Origin: Dolomedes plantarius
Taxonomy: Eukaryota > Arthropoda > Arachnida > Araneae > Dolomedidae
DNA: 64,000 nucleotides
Direction of reading: 5' to 3'
Assembly (NCBI GenBank): GCA_907164885.2
Contig: OU015490.1
Location: forward strand, 218,578,391-218,642,390
A program made the position numbers and the translations under genes. The stretch's first letter is position 1, and every line of letters starts with the position of its first letter. Shown piece by piece: positions 28,746 through 39,112 of the stretch. The notes beneath the pieces were generated by a model, which made no database searches, was not told where the DNA came from, and was given only the letters and a program-made list of their open reading frames with translations.

Positions 28746-29221
28746 GTACTATATACATTGGGGAAGCCGGGGTAGAACGAGGTTCGGGACAGAATGAAGT
28801 TCGACGTTTTTAGGTGTCAAGGAGGTGCTGCTAGCCACCAGCAATAAGTACAACTAGACCAACGTATTGCTGCTAAACTTCGAAAGCCATTTTAGTATAG
28901 TTTTCTCGAGCGTTGGTGTGTGCAGTTTTCGTTGTGTGATTTTTTGCTCCTATATTGTAACTTCTGATGATTTTGTAACCGAGGTAAGGTATACATACTT
29001 GTTTACATCACAACTATAGTTAGTACATGCTTGAATTGCGTTTAATTGTCTTTAGTTTCCTGTAGTTAAACATATGTTTACGTATCTTTCTCGAGTGACC
29101 TTACGTCCTTAACCTAAATCATTTCCCTGGGGCGGAACGGGTGGGGCAGAATGGGGTAGAATGGGGCGCAATGTTTTTAACTAAGAGATCATTTTTGGTA
29201 CCCCCCCCCTAATTTTTTTCT

Positions 29222-30737
29222 TTCGATTTCAGACAGTTCGAGACCATAAGAAAAAAACAAATAGGCAATCATGGTCTACTGAGGCAATGAACAATGCTGT
29301 CGAAGCGGTTATTTCTGGAAAATCTGGGTATTTGAAGGCTTCGAACCAATTTGATGTTCCCCAGTCTCCTCTGGAAAGATACATTAAAAAAGAAAGGAAC
29401 GTATTTAAAAACGTATTTTCAGAAAAGCAGGAACTTGTGCTCGTTAACTACTTAAAAACTTTTGGAGGCTAGGCTATTCGGTCTAACAATGAAGGACTTG
29501 CATAGCTTAGCTTATCAGTTGACAGAAAGAAATAGCATTGGTCATAGATTTAAAAATGGAATCGCAGGACAAGATTCGGTCAATGGATTCCTTAAGAGAC
29601 ATCCTACTTTATCTGTTCGCAAAGCCGAAGCAACATCTGGTGCAAGAACCATGGGCTTCAATAAAGTAGCTGTCGATAGTTAATTTTCGTTGCTAACGAA
29701 CTTACTCGACAAGCACAAACTAACGGCTTTTCAAATATATAATTGCGATTAAATGGGCATTTCATTGAACCCTAAAAACCAATCAAAGATCATAGCTTGC
29801 AAGGGAAATGTCAAGTCGGATCATTAACATCCGCAGAAAGGGGCGAAACTGTAACCTGCCTTATTTGTATGTCGTCAAACGAAGCTTACATGCCCCCGAT
29901 GCTCATTTTTCCTCGAAAGAAGAAGCAGAAAGAATTTGAGTTACGATTGCCACCAGGAGGTTAGGCTGATGTGCACAGCACTGGATGGATGAATGCTGAG
30001 TCATTTCTTGTATGATTTCGAAAATTTTTGGAATTTTCTAAGGCATCAAAAGACTTCCCGGTTCTTATATTAGATGGCCACTCGACACATACGAAGAACC
30101 TTGAGCTTATAGACTATGCGAGGGAGAGTGGCGTTTCGTTGCTATGTCTACCACCACATTGCTCTCACAGACTTCAGCAACTTTATGTTTCTTTTATGAA
30201 GCTTTTAAGTCTTCATTACAGCAATGAGCTTCGAAAATGGCTACGAAGCAACCCAGGGAACGTCGTAACTTTCTTTCAAATTTCAACGCTGTTTAGATCA
30301 GCTTTTATCCAAAGCGCAACAATGAAAACTGCTATTAATGGTTTCCAAGCTACAGGAATATGGCCAACTGACCCATCCATATTCACCGACGCAGATTTTC
30401 TCCCAGCAGACACAACTGACATCGGACTTGGTAGGCCTTCAAGTGAAGAGGTGATAACATCCGGAGCTGAACAATTGGAATTGCCTTCGCCTAGCACACC
30501 AGTTAAAAAACACATGCATATCAGGTTGGATGATAAAGCTGGTGAGGTTTCAACCAACTCTAATGATGACACGAAGGTTAAGAAGTTCCGATTTGATGAC
30601 TCTAATTGTGCCACTCCTGACTGCTCTTGGATGACAATTGACAACAGGGCCTCTTCATTTCATGTTTCACCTGAAATTCTAATGCCTATTCCAAAAGTTA
30701 GAGAAAGCGCGAAAAGGACGAATAGGAAGAGGGGGAT
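29222..30737 (+). pseudogene. pogo/jerky-like transposase, N-terminal and DDE parts (frameshifted)
   Basis: Recognisable in order are a pipsqueak-type HTH (AVEAVISGKSGYLKASNQF), a CENP-B type HTH (FKNGIAGQDSVNGFLKRHP), a broken stretch reading SKIIACKGKCQVGSLTSAE then AYMPPMLIFPRKK in shifting frames, and the second catalytic Asp region (FPVLILDGHSTHTKNLEL, LCLPPHCSHRLQQL). The last is part of an intact 242-codon frame from 30,028. Stops and shifts occur near 29,470, 29,680-29,750 and 29,960-30,020, so this copy cannot make an active transposase. The frame then runs into the copia LTR. Confidence 0.8.
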
Positions 30738-31443
30738 TGTTAGCGAGTTACACTAAAGACTACTTGTGAAACGAATCATGTACTTGCCTTTCCGGGTATT
30801 GCGTCATTTGTTTTAGACCGGTTTGATCTTAAAACCTGATAACCGGATCAAATCTTTAATCGAATTTCCACAGCTGTGAAGAAGCTACCGTAAATAATTT
30901 ATTATTCAGTTTCCAGTAGTTGGTGCGTTTTAAACAAACCGGATCGTTGAATATCATTAGATGAGGCGTATATAAGGCTCACATACGATTCAGTAATATA
31001 CCGTTGAGTAGATAGATAATGAAGCTGAGGACAATCTGAAGAAAGGTAATGTTGATTTATAGTTTAAGTTTAAGACGCAGTAAAGAAAATAGAATAAGGG
31101 GCTAACAGTCTTTGCCTATGCCTAACTTGAGGTAATTCCATCACAGTGTATAGACACTGTTGTTTGTATATATGAGACTTGTTTTTTTTAAATGAATTTA
31201 GAGAACGCTATTGATTGATATGGATATTTTATTGTTGAAGATTTTTAAACTAACTTTTAATATTTTAAACAAATAAATTTGAATTGTTATTGTTGAAAAA
31301 GTCTTGTCGTCTATGCTTTCATCAATAGTTTTAACGTATACCTATTGTAACAAACAACGTTTCTTCTGCGATTTTACTCTGCAATTTAATTATTAGGTTT
31401 TTTGTTGACGTGCTCGTTTCACGTGCACGCTGACAATAAAAGA
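30738..31443 (+). repeat. copia 5' LTR
   Basis: Begins TGTTAGCGAGTTACACTAAA. It has a TATA box (GTATATAAGG) near 30,970, an initiator-like TCAGTA about 25 bp on, AATAAA at about 31,270 and another near the end (ACAATAAAAGA). The 3' terminus lacks the usual CA; the boundary is set by divergence from the 3' LTR flank. Confidence 0.9.
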
Positions 31444-31456
31444 GGTTATGGGCCAG
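31444..31456 (+). other. copia primer binding site (initiator tRNA-Met internal half)
   Basis: GGTTATGGGCCAG follows the LTR directly. Drosophila copia uses an internal, anticodon-side fragment of initiator tRNA-Met and has a very similar PBS; here one C is missing. Confidence 0.6.
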
Positions 31457-31758
31457 ATGTTACTGAAGGTATATGACCATAAAAGCTAAATAGGCAATGA
31501 CCAGATGTTATTGACGGTATACGCTCATAACAACTGAAAGGATTATTAGCAACAATGTTATTACAATATTTCGCCCATGAAAATATGTTTTTACGTTTTG
31601 ATACTATATCAGTGGCCCTGAAGATGGGGGGGGCGTTGAATGGAATTGAAGTAAGTTTAATGTTGATGCATATTAACATAGACGACAAGTGAAGTTTATT
31701 TTGTATTTTGAAAGAATTCGAAGTTTTGAAAAGTGTGAATTTCGGGGATACAATTAAA

Positions 31759-34374
31759 ATGCAGACCCAAATAGAGAAGCTGAAAGCAACAAATTACGGG
31801 AATTGGGCTGAAGATATGAGGTACATTCTTATGGAGCGTGGATGTTGGGGCATAGTAGCAGGCACAGAGCTAGTACCAAAACTTAAAATTAAGAATGAAA
31901 AAACTGAAGTTGAAAGCACAGCGAGTAAAGATACCGATACTACAAAGAGTGTAACTACTCAGGTAGAGTATCCGGGTCCTGAAGTTACATATCGTGACGT
32001 TAGGGATTATAATCTCCGTGCAGGAACCGCAATTTCATTGATTTATTTAAATATTTCCCCTGAATTTCGGAAAATAGTGGAGGGAATAGAGAATGCCCGA
32101 GAAGCATGGCTCAAATTAAAATTATTTTTTGAACCCGACAATAGGTCGAGGCATATGCAACTGACTAATGAACTATTTTCTAGCAGAATTCAACCACATG
32201 AAAAAATTAGCCTGTTTGCAGCACGTTTAACGAGAATTGTTGAAAAATTACGAGGTATAAACCAACCAATTAATGAAATTTATGTTAGTTTTCAGTTATT
32301 ACGCTACTTACCAGAAACTTATGATAGCATTTCACAATCCATATTACGATGGCCAGAAGAAAAATTTAAATTTAAGGACATACTCGTAGAACTGGTAGCT
32401 GAGGAAGATAGACTGACGGTACGAGAACAAGACCGTAACAAAATGCATGAAGTCAAAGCTTATTCTGCAGTCACACGCAAGAAAAATATGACATGTTTTA
32501 GGTGCAATCAGGTGGGACATATTAAAAGAAATTGTTTCAATGGAAATCCCGTTAACGAGTACCAACAGAGACAGCGTGTTCCACCAAGAAATACATCACC
32601 TTATCGGAAGAGTACGGCAGTTAGAAGTCATTCCCCTGCACGTGGAATAAGTCCTGTGCGTTATAAATCAAAACCAAATTCAGCAAATAAGAAGGTGAGA
32701 TTTCCTTCGATTAATCTTGTGCAAACTTATGTGAGTAATTTTGAAGAATCTTCGAATTTATGGACTTTCGACACTGCTGCTAGTCATCACTTTTGTAAAG
32801 TGAAGGAGTGGTTCCAGGATTTTGAGGAAATAAAGGACGATAAATTATCCGTGGCTATCGAAGGAGTGACATTCCCGATTACAGGTAGAGGGACAATTCA
32901 GCTACAGTTTGGCTCCAGAACATTCCATTTGTACAATGTCATGTATTCACCTAATCTTAAGTTGAATTTAATTTCAGGTTCTGTTTTAGACAGACAAGGT
33001 CTCAGGTTCGAAGGCGGTCAAGGTATGGTAAGAATTAAAAACCGGTATGATAAAACTGTTTTCTTTGCCAAATTAAAGAATGGTTTATATCAGGTTTGTC
33101 CTAAAAATCCCCGAGTTGCCAGAATAAGAGAGGATTGCAGTGCTTGTGTGGCCAGGAAAGTTGACGATGAACTGGTACATAGAAGGTTAGCACATATAAG
33201 TCCATATGTAGTCCGGGATACAATTAGGAAACATGCCATAAAGGGGTTGGAAAAATTTGAAGATCATAATTTTGACTGTGAAACCTGTACACTTAACAAG
33301 TTCAGACGGGTTAGTTTTAGATCTGTAAATTTTAGACGCTCTAAATATCCCAATGATTTGATCTATATGGATACTTGGGGTCCTTGCAGTACTATTGGTC
33401 GCAACGGTGAAAAATATTTTTTATCGATTATAGACGACCATTCACGTAAGTGCTCTGTTTACCCTATGTGTGAAAAATCTGAGGTTTTCCGGATTTTTAG
33501 AAATCATGTCGCTCGTGCAGAGAGGTTCCTAGGGCGGAAAATAAAAAGTATCCGTACCGATAACGGGACTGAGTTTGTAAACAATAATTTTACACAATTT
33601 TGCAATGATCATGGGGTAAAACATGAACTCACAAACACATATACACCAGAGCAGAACGGTACTGCAGAAAGGTTCAACCAGACAGTATCAAATGGGGCGA
33701 AGTGCTTGTTAGCAGACAGTGGGTTAGAGACAAAATTTTGGCCTGATGCAGTTTTAAGTTTCACCTATGTCTGGAACAGGGTTGTACATAAAGGTCTAAG
33801 TAAGACACCATTTGAGCTTTTTGGAGGGTATAAGCCATCGGTAAACCACTTGAAGCCGTTTGGGTCCATCGCGTATGTTGGTGTACCACGACAACACAGA
33901 GCGAAGTTAGACGCCAAGGCGAAGAAAGGGGTGATGATTGGATATGCCTTTAACACCAAGGGTTATCGGATATGGTTCCCAGACACCAATAATGTGGTGG
34001 AGACCATAAATGTCAGATTCTGTGAGGATTCACAAGGGATGGAAGGGGACAGTGGAGCAATGATGGGTCCCAGTGATAATCCTAACACCGAATCATACTC
34101 CAAACATGAGGGAGATGAAGACGTTTCTATTATCAATTTAGGTCAGAATCTACCCCGTGAGAGTGACGAAGATTTGGTGGAAAAAGATAGTCCTGAAGAA
34201 ACCCAAATTGATAAGAGTCCCTTGCCAGCCCAAGATCTTAGAAGTAGCGATTGGAAAAGAAATCCATTTGGTCGATTGGAAAGAATCCATTCCGATTCCT
34301 CAGATAAAAATGGATATAAAGGGAAAATATCAGATAAACCAGCTACCGCATCCACAAGTTATGCTAGTTCTTGA
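31759..34374 (+). CDS. copia Gag-protease-integrase polyprotein
   Basis: The first ATG in the frame is 31,759; the product is 871 residues to TGA 34,372-34,374. A UBN2-type Gag precedes a zinc knuckle, CFRCNQVGHIKRNC (Cys246). The protease site is WTFDTAASHHF (Asp338; DTA in place of the commoner DSG, seen in other copia elements). Integrase has an HHCC finger (His474, His478, CETC) and the catalytic triad Asp538 (MDTWG), Asp601 (RTDNGTEF) and Glu637 (TAERFNQ), a DD35E spacing, then NTKGYRIWF. The reading frame continues in phase past the TGA into RT, and the next codon is CTA. All domains appear intact. Confidence 0.93.
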   Translation: MQTQIEKLKATNYGNWAEDMRYILMERGCWGIVAGTELVPKLKIKNEKTEVESTASKDTDTTKSVTTQVEYPGPEVTYRDVRDYNLRAGTAISLIYLNISPEFRKIVEGIENAREAWLKLKLFFEPDNRSRHMQLTNELFSSRIQPHEKISLFAARLTRIVEKLRGINQPINEIYVSFQLLRYLPETYDSISQSILRWPEEKFKFKDILVELVAEEDRLTVREQDRNKMHEVKAYSAVTRKKNMTCFRCNQVGHIKRNCFNGNPVNEYQQRQRVPPRNTSPYRKSTAVRSHSPARGISPVRYKSKPNSANKKVRFPSINLVQTYVSNFEESSNLWTFDTAASHHFCKVKEWFQDFEEIKDDKLSVAIEGVTFPITGRGTIQLQFGSRTFHLYNVMYSPNLKLNLISGSVLDRQGLRFEGGQGMVRIKNRYDKTVFFAKLKNGLYQVCPKNPRVARIREDCSACVARKVDDELVHRRLAHISPYVVRDTIRKHAIKGLEKFEDHNFDCETCTLNKFRRVSFRSVNFRRSKYPNDLIYMDTWGPCSTIGRNGEKYFLSIIDDHSRKCSVYPMCEKSEVFRIFRNHVARAERFLGRKIKSIRTDNGTEFVNNNFTQFCNDHGVKHELTNTYTPEQNGTAERFNQTVSNGAKCLLADSGLETKFWPDAVLSFTYVWNRVVHKGLSKTPFELFGGYKPSVNHLKPFGSIAYVGVPRQHRAKLDAKAKKGVMIGYAFNTKGYRIWFPDTNNVVETINVRFCEDSQGMEGDSGAMMGPSDNPNTESYSKHEGDEDVSIINLGQNLPRESDEDLVEKDSPEETQIDKSPLPAQDLRSSDWKRNPFGRLERIHSDSSDKNGYKGKISDKPATASTSYASS

Positions 34375-35943
34375 CTAGACGATATACAGATGCCTAATAC
34401 TTACAAGCAAGCATTGAAATCACCACAGCATAAACAGTGGGTAGAGGCCATGGAAGAAGAGATGAAAGTCATGACAGAAAGACAGGTATGGCACCTAGTT
34501 GAGTTACCATCAGATACAGATATCATAGGATGCCGGTGGGTTTTTGCGTTGAAAAGAGACGAAAAGGGCGAGGTGGCCAGGTATAAGGCCAGACTGGTGG
34601 CACAGGGTTTTAAACAAATTAAAGGAGTTTCTTACGAAGAGACTTTTAGCCCAGTCATTAATTTCAGTCTAATTCGTTTTTTCTTCTCACTTTTAGTAGT
34701 TTTACAGGGTTGGACCCACAGACAGTGTGATGTCAAAGGAGCTTATCTGTATGCACCATTAAAAGATGATATTTACATGTCTCAGCCTCCCGGTTTTGTT
34801 GTAGAAGGTAAGGAAGATTTTGTATGCAAATTGGATAAAGCTATCTATGGATTGCATCAAAGTGGTAGAGAATGGTTCTTCGAGATTCATAAAGTATTGA
34901 TAGAACTAGGTTTTAGCAAACTAAATTGGTGTAACTGTGCATATGATTTTAATTGTGTGTTGATTTTACTTTTATATGTTGATGACATGGTTTTGTTCGG
35001 TAAGGACGAGGAGATAATAGACAAAGCCATAGGATTGTTGAAGACACATTTTGATTTAAAAATTTTGGGAAAAACTAGAAAGCTGTTGGGAGTTGAGTTT
35101 GAAGAAAAGGGGGGAGAAGTTTTGTTGAGTCAGTCAATTTATATTGACGATATTCGTAAAAGGTTTACAAAATTCTTCGTACCGGTTTCCTCACTTCCAA
35201 TCAGCAAGGGTACAGTATTCTCAAATAAACAGTGTCCACAATCAGATGTTGAAATAGAAGAAATGAAACAATATCCCTATAGAAATTTACTAGGCTGTCT
35301 ATCGTTCCTCGCTAGTAGAACCAGGCCCGACATAAGTTATGCCGTTAACATTTTTAGCCAATACCAAAGTAATCCTGGTAGAATTCACTGGGATGGTTTG
35401 ATAAAACTTTTGGGCTATGTTATACACACACACAATTTTAAACTTAAACTTGCGTGCAATGAACCTAGTATAACGGTTTACACCGATGCAGATTTCGCAG
35501 CCAATAAGGATGACAGGACTTCTATGGGGGGACAGATAGTGTTTCTTGGAAAAGCTCCAGTCATGTGGAGGACTTTCAAGGAGAAGTGCGTGTCGTTGTC
35601 AACTATGGAAAGTGAATTCTACGCTATGACAGAGGCCACAAAGGAACTTATGTGGTTTGATAGAATTCTAGAAGAATGTTATGCCAGAAAGTTAGTTCTT
35701 GGAGGAAAGCTTAGGTCAATTCTATATGTTGATAACATGGCGTGTATAGATTTTGTTAAATCCCCAGTAGAGAACCATAGAAGTAAGCATATTGATGTCA
35801 AATTATTTTTTATTCGTGACCTAGTTTATCAGAACATATTTGACATAAATTATATAAAAAGTAAAGAAAATCTAGCAGATCCTTTTACCAAACCCCTGAC
35901 CAAATTCGAACTGAGGCACCTATGTGATGAGATTTTTGCATGA
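34375..35943 (+). CDS. copia reverse transcriptase-RNase H (in phase after TGA)
   Basis: The 522 codons after the TGA are in the same frame as Gag-integrase. An internal ATG at 34,390 is available. RT motifs are CRWVFALKRDEKGEVARYKA, VKGAYLYAPL, YGLHQSGREWF and the catalytic LLLYVDDMVLFG (YVDD at 34,975-34,986). RNase H carries VYTDADFA, STMESEFYAM and YVDNMACIDF, ending RSKHIDVKLFFIRD. The frame is undamaged to its stop at 35,941. Expression would need stop readthrough or internal initiation, unless the TGA is a recent nonsense mutation. Confidence 0.93.
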   Translation, partial: LDDIQMPNTYKQALKSPQHKQWVEAMEEEMKVMTERQVWHLVELPSDTDIIGCRWVFALKRDEKGEVARYKARLVAQGFKQIKGVSYEETFSPVINFSLIRFFFSLLVVLQGWTHRQCDVKGAYLYAPLKDDIYMSQPPGFVVEGKEDFVCKLDKAIYGLHQSGREWFFEIHKVLIELGFSKLNWCNCAYDFNCVLILLLYVDDMVLFGKDEEIIDKAIGLLKTHFDLKILGKTRKLLGVEFEEKGGEVLLSQSIYIDDIRKRFTKFFVPVSSLPISKGTVFSNKQCPQSDVEIEEMKQYPYRNLLGCLSFLASRTRPDISYAVNIFSQYQSNPGRIHWDGLIKLLGYVIHTHNFKLKLACNEPSITVYTDADFAANKDDRTSMGGQIVFLGKAPVMWRTFKEKCVSLSTMESEFYAMTEATKELMWFDRILEECYARKLVLGGKLRSILYVDNMACIDFVKSPVENHRSKHIDVKLFFIRDLVYQNIFDINYIKSKENLADPFTKPLTKFELRHLCDEIFA

Positions 35944-36861
35944 ACTTTTCTTGAATTTTTGCACGAATTTATTTTGAAGTGGTGTGTGCACTTAGTGTTT
36001 GAAATTGTGAATTTTTGCAATGTTTTTGTTTACTTGTTTTGGTTGGATGTTTTTTTCCCCACCTAAACGTCTGAAGGTGTCTAAGGTGACATTTTTTTCA
36101 GCATATCATCTGGATCCGAACAGCCTAACGTACCGTCTCGGGTTAGGTGCAAATGTAATTTTCAGAGTGGTTCAGGTGGTGTATTTGTAAATTTGTCGAG
36201 GCACCGGAGGGCTTTGGGTCGCGGGTATGTTTTTTTATTTTGGTGAATCCCTGTTTTGTTGAGGGGACTGCCACGTTAATTATTCCATCCACCTAATCAA
36301 GGAAAGTTTGTCTAATGAAAAATTTGTTTAAAGCTCAGTGTTTGTATGTGAGTTGTTTTTCTGATATTTATGCAGTGCGATATTATGGGATGTATTCTGT
36401 GTTTTTAGATATTTAAATATTTTTACGATAACTTCTCAATGGAAAACCAATTTGTTTTATGTGTTTGAATGAATTTGTATGAGTGGGCGCCCACGTACAT
36501 ATGTATTGATATTTGAATATGATTGAATGTAGTCGTGTCCTAGTCATTGTATGTTTTAACTCTTTATTGTGGTTTGTTAGTTGTTATATTGGTTTTCAGC
36601 CAACAATAGTGTACAGAAGCAGAAATAACTTTTGTTTAGAACTTGCAGATTTGAACCTTCTCAGCAATTTGTTTTGTACCTGTGTATTCCTAAGTTAAGA
36701 CTGTATTATTGTTGTTATATGTTGCTATCGCATTTTTGTTAACAAGACTAATGTTGGTTTGAATTAATTGTTTTATATGTATTCTAGTTCTGACAGAAAA
36801 AAAATCGAAATGTAAACTGTGGTTTTGAATTCTCATATTACTAGTTTATGTCGAAAAGACA
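35944..36861 (+). other. Long noncoding region between copia pol and the polypurine tract
   Basis: About 920 bp without a convincing gene, unusually long for copia. It is T-rich, and a 61-codon hydrophobic frame at 36,513-36,698 is probably chance. No env-like protein or conserved motif is visible. Confidence 0.5.
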
Positions 36862-36873
36862 AGTGGGGGGGCA
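36862..36873 (+). other. copia polypurine tract
   Basis: AGTGGGGGGGCA lies just before the 3' LTR, the expected plus-strand primer position. Confidence 0.6.
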
Positions 36874-36875
36874 TT

Positions 36876-37581
36876 TGTTAGCGAGTTACACTAAAGACTA
36901 CTTGTGAAACGAATCATGTACTTGCCTTTCCGGGTATTGCGTCATTTGTTTTAGACCGGTTTGATCTTAAAACCTGATAACCGGATCAAATCTTTAATCG
37001 AATTTCCACAGCTGTGAAGAAGCTACCGTAAATAATTTATTATTCAGTTTCCAGTAGTTGGTGCGTTTTAAACAAACCGGATCGTTGAATATCATTAGAT
37101 GAGGCGTATATAAGGCTCACATACGATTCAGTAATATACCGTTGAGTAGATAGATAATGAAGCTGAGGACAATCTGAAGAAAGGTAATGTTGATTTATAG
37201 TTTAAGTTTAAGACGCAGTAAAGAAAATAGAATAAGGGGCTAACAGTCTTTGCCTATGCCTAACTTGAGGTAATTCCATCACAGTGTATAGACACTGTTG
37301 TTTGTATATATGAGACTTGTTTTTTTTAAATGAATTTAGAGAACGCTATTGATTGATATGGATATTTTATTGTTGAAGATTTTTAAACTAACTTTTAATA
37401 TTTTAAACAAATAAATTTGAATTGTTATTGTTGAAAAAGTCTTGTCGTCTATGCTTTCATCAATAGTTTTAACGTATACCTATTGTAACAAACAACGTTT
37501 CTTCTGCGATTTTACTCTGCAATTTAATTATTAGGTTTTTTGTTGACGTGCTCGTTTCACGTGCACGCTGACAATAAAAGA
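36876..37581 (+). repeat. copia 3' LTR
   Basis: Same length and, by eye, the same sequence as the 5' LTR. The flank CCGCTGTCTT resumes the pogo transposase reading frame. Confidence 0.9.
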
Positions 37582-37961
37582 CCGCTGTCTTAACAGATTC
37601 CCCATACAAAAAAGAGTTGGAAGCCGCTTTTAAGGAAAAAGAAGAAAAGAACTTTGCTAAAGAAGAAAGAGCAAGTATAAAAATATTTAAGAAAGGGAAT
37701 AAAATTAAGAATGGAAACAACAAGGGCAAATGCTTGAAGATAAATGGAATAAAGAAGGAACTGAAGAGATAATCCAAAACTAACGAGAGTGATTATGGGG
37801 ATTGTTCTGACTGCGAGTGTTTATATTGCGGTGAATTTTACTCAAAGTCAGTTGAAGGTTGGGTCACTTGTTCCATGTGCAAAAAATGGGCACACAATTC
37901 ATGTGCGGCAATAGGTAGCGAAGATGATGAGGCTTTCCTAGTGTGTGAATTTTCAGAATAG
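37582..37961 (+). pseudogene. pogo/jerky-like transposase, C-terminal zinc-finger part
   Basis: Immediately after the 3' LTR the sequence resumes with an LTDSPYKKELEAAFKEK reading. It then reaches a Cys/His cluster (CLYCGEFY, CSMCKKWAHNSC) and a TAG at 37,959-37,961. This PHD-like C-terminus is common in jerky-type pogo transposases. The last expected Cys pair is degraded (VCEFSE). A frameshift lies near 37,770. It is the other half of the pseudogene broken by copia. Confidence 0.7.
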
Positions 37962-38340
37962 GCTTAAGAAAAGGACATAATCCATAAAAACCGTAACCTT
38001 AATTAAACCTTTATAATCACTTAAAACTAAATAAATATAGAGCAAAAATATTTTTTCTGAATTTCCACTAGTTTATATGTTTTTATAATTAATTGTTCTT
38101 ACCACCCCGTTCTGCCCCGTGTCCGGGGCAAAACGGGGCAAATGACATAATTTTTTGCAATTGAAAAAAAATATATTGTTCTTTTATTTTCCTAAAATAT
38201 TATTGTATTTTTATGATTACAACATTATAATGTATTCATAGAAAAATTTGCAGCTCTCTTAGTTAACCCTTTAGTATTTTTAAAACTAGAATAACGCCCC
38301 ATCCTTATAAACTGTTCCGCCCCACCTTTTTTACTTAACG

Positions 38341-39010
38341 CGTATTCTAAATTATCCTTGTTTCTTCTCAATAAAGTACAGACTCATTCTTCTAATTGTG
38401 ACCTAGGAATTGACCAACTAACCATCCAGATTACCCCTTAGTACACGCGCGTTAAAGATATTTGTAAACATGTTTCAGCACCACGCGATGTTTTCTCCTC
38501 GGACCGTTTTTCGGAACGTCATACGGTCCTTATGTAATCAAGTCACATGCTCAATTCTAGCCAATAAAAGTATTTCCCTGCGGTCAGTACCCCTACACTT
38601 TATAACTTTCTGTAAAAGTATACGGCGTGCTTTTTACTGTCTGTCGAGGTCTGGTCCTGTTTACGCGTTGCTCCGCTGCTGTCCAATATGATTTAATATC
38701 TGCGTTCTGAATGTGTCCCGGCAGGGACCGGGGGCGTTGCAATTGTTTCTTTCAAGTTGTCAAGTTACCTGTGTTTTTCTGAATAATATTTGTCTACATT
38801 AGAATCCGGAATAAATTAATATGCGTAGCATATCTGTTGTGTGCATCCTTCCAATGCCTCTGCAGTGTGTGGTTTTCCTCCCCGATGTGTCAACGGCTCT
38901 CGTGAAATGGTCTTCATCTCCTGACCCTCTGGCTACGTCTACAACATGTTTGTGTTTCATCTCCTCTACATAGTTTAAGTTAAAATTTACCGTGCGCGTT
39001 AGCCGATATC
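38341..39010. other. Spacer without recognised gene
   Basis: Somewhat less AT-rich than average, with AATAAA at about 38,811. It might be a decayed LTR or UTR, but I see no paired ends. Confidence 0.3.
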
Positions 39011-39012
<2 letters not shown>

Positions 39013-39067
<55 letters not shown>

Positions 39068-39086
39068 TAGATAGATAGATAGATAC
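39013..39086. repeat. (AT)n(TAGA)n microsatellite
   Basis: About 50 bp of AT followed by five TAGA units. Confidence 0.95.
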
Positions 39087-39112
39087 AAATATACCTAACA
39101 CATGCATACATA

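Larger units (their letters stand above)
30738..37581 (+). mobile_element. Ty1/copia LTR retrotransposon, young copy
   Basis: 706-bp LTRs at both ends (30,738-31,443 and 36,876-37,581) look identical by eye. The PBS directly follows the 5' LTR and a G-rich PPT precedes the 3' LTR. Domain order gag, protease, integrase, RT, RNase H is copia-type. It sits inside the pogo transposase. I could not identify the expected 5-bp target duplication. Confidence 0.95.
28756..38340 (+). mobile_element. Degenerate pogo/jerky-type DNA transposon interrupted by copia
   Basis: The left part begins near CATTGGGGAAGCCGGGGTAG. The right noncoding part carries related CCCCGTTCTGCCCCGTGTCC and GGGGCAAAACGGGG. Coding remnants lie at 29,222-30,737 and 37,582-37,961. 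Exact ends are uncertain because the right TIR is not cleanly matched, so the right boundary is approximate. Confidence 0.6.

Noticed and set aside
36513..36698. Possible env-like or accessory protein in copia
   Set aside because: Only 61 hydrophobic codons in a T-rich region, with no signal peptide, cleavage or fusion motifs.
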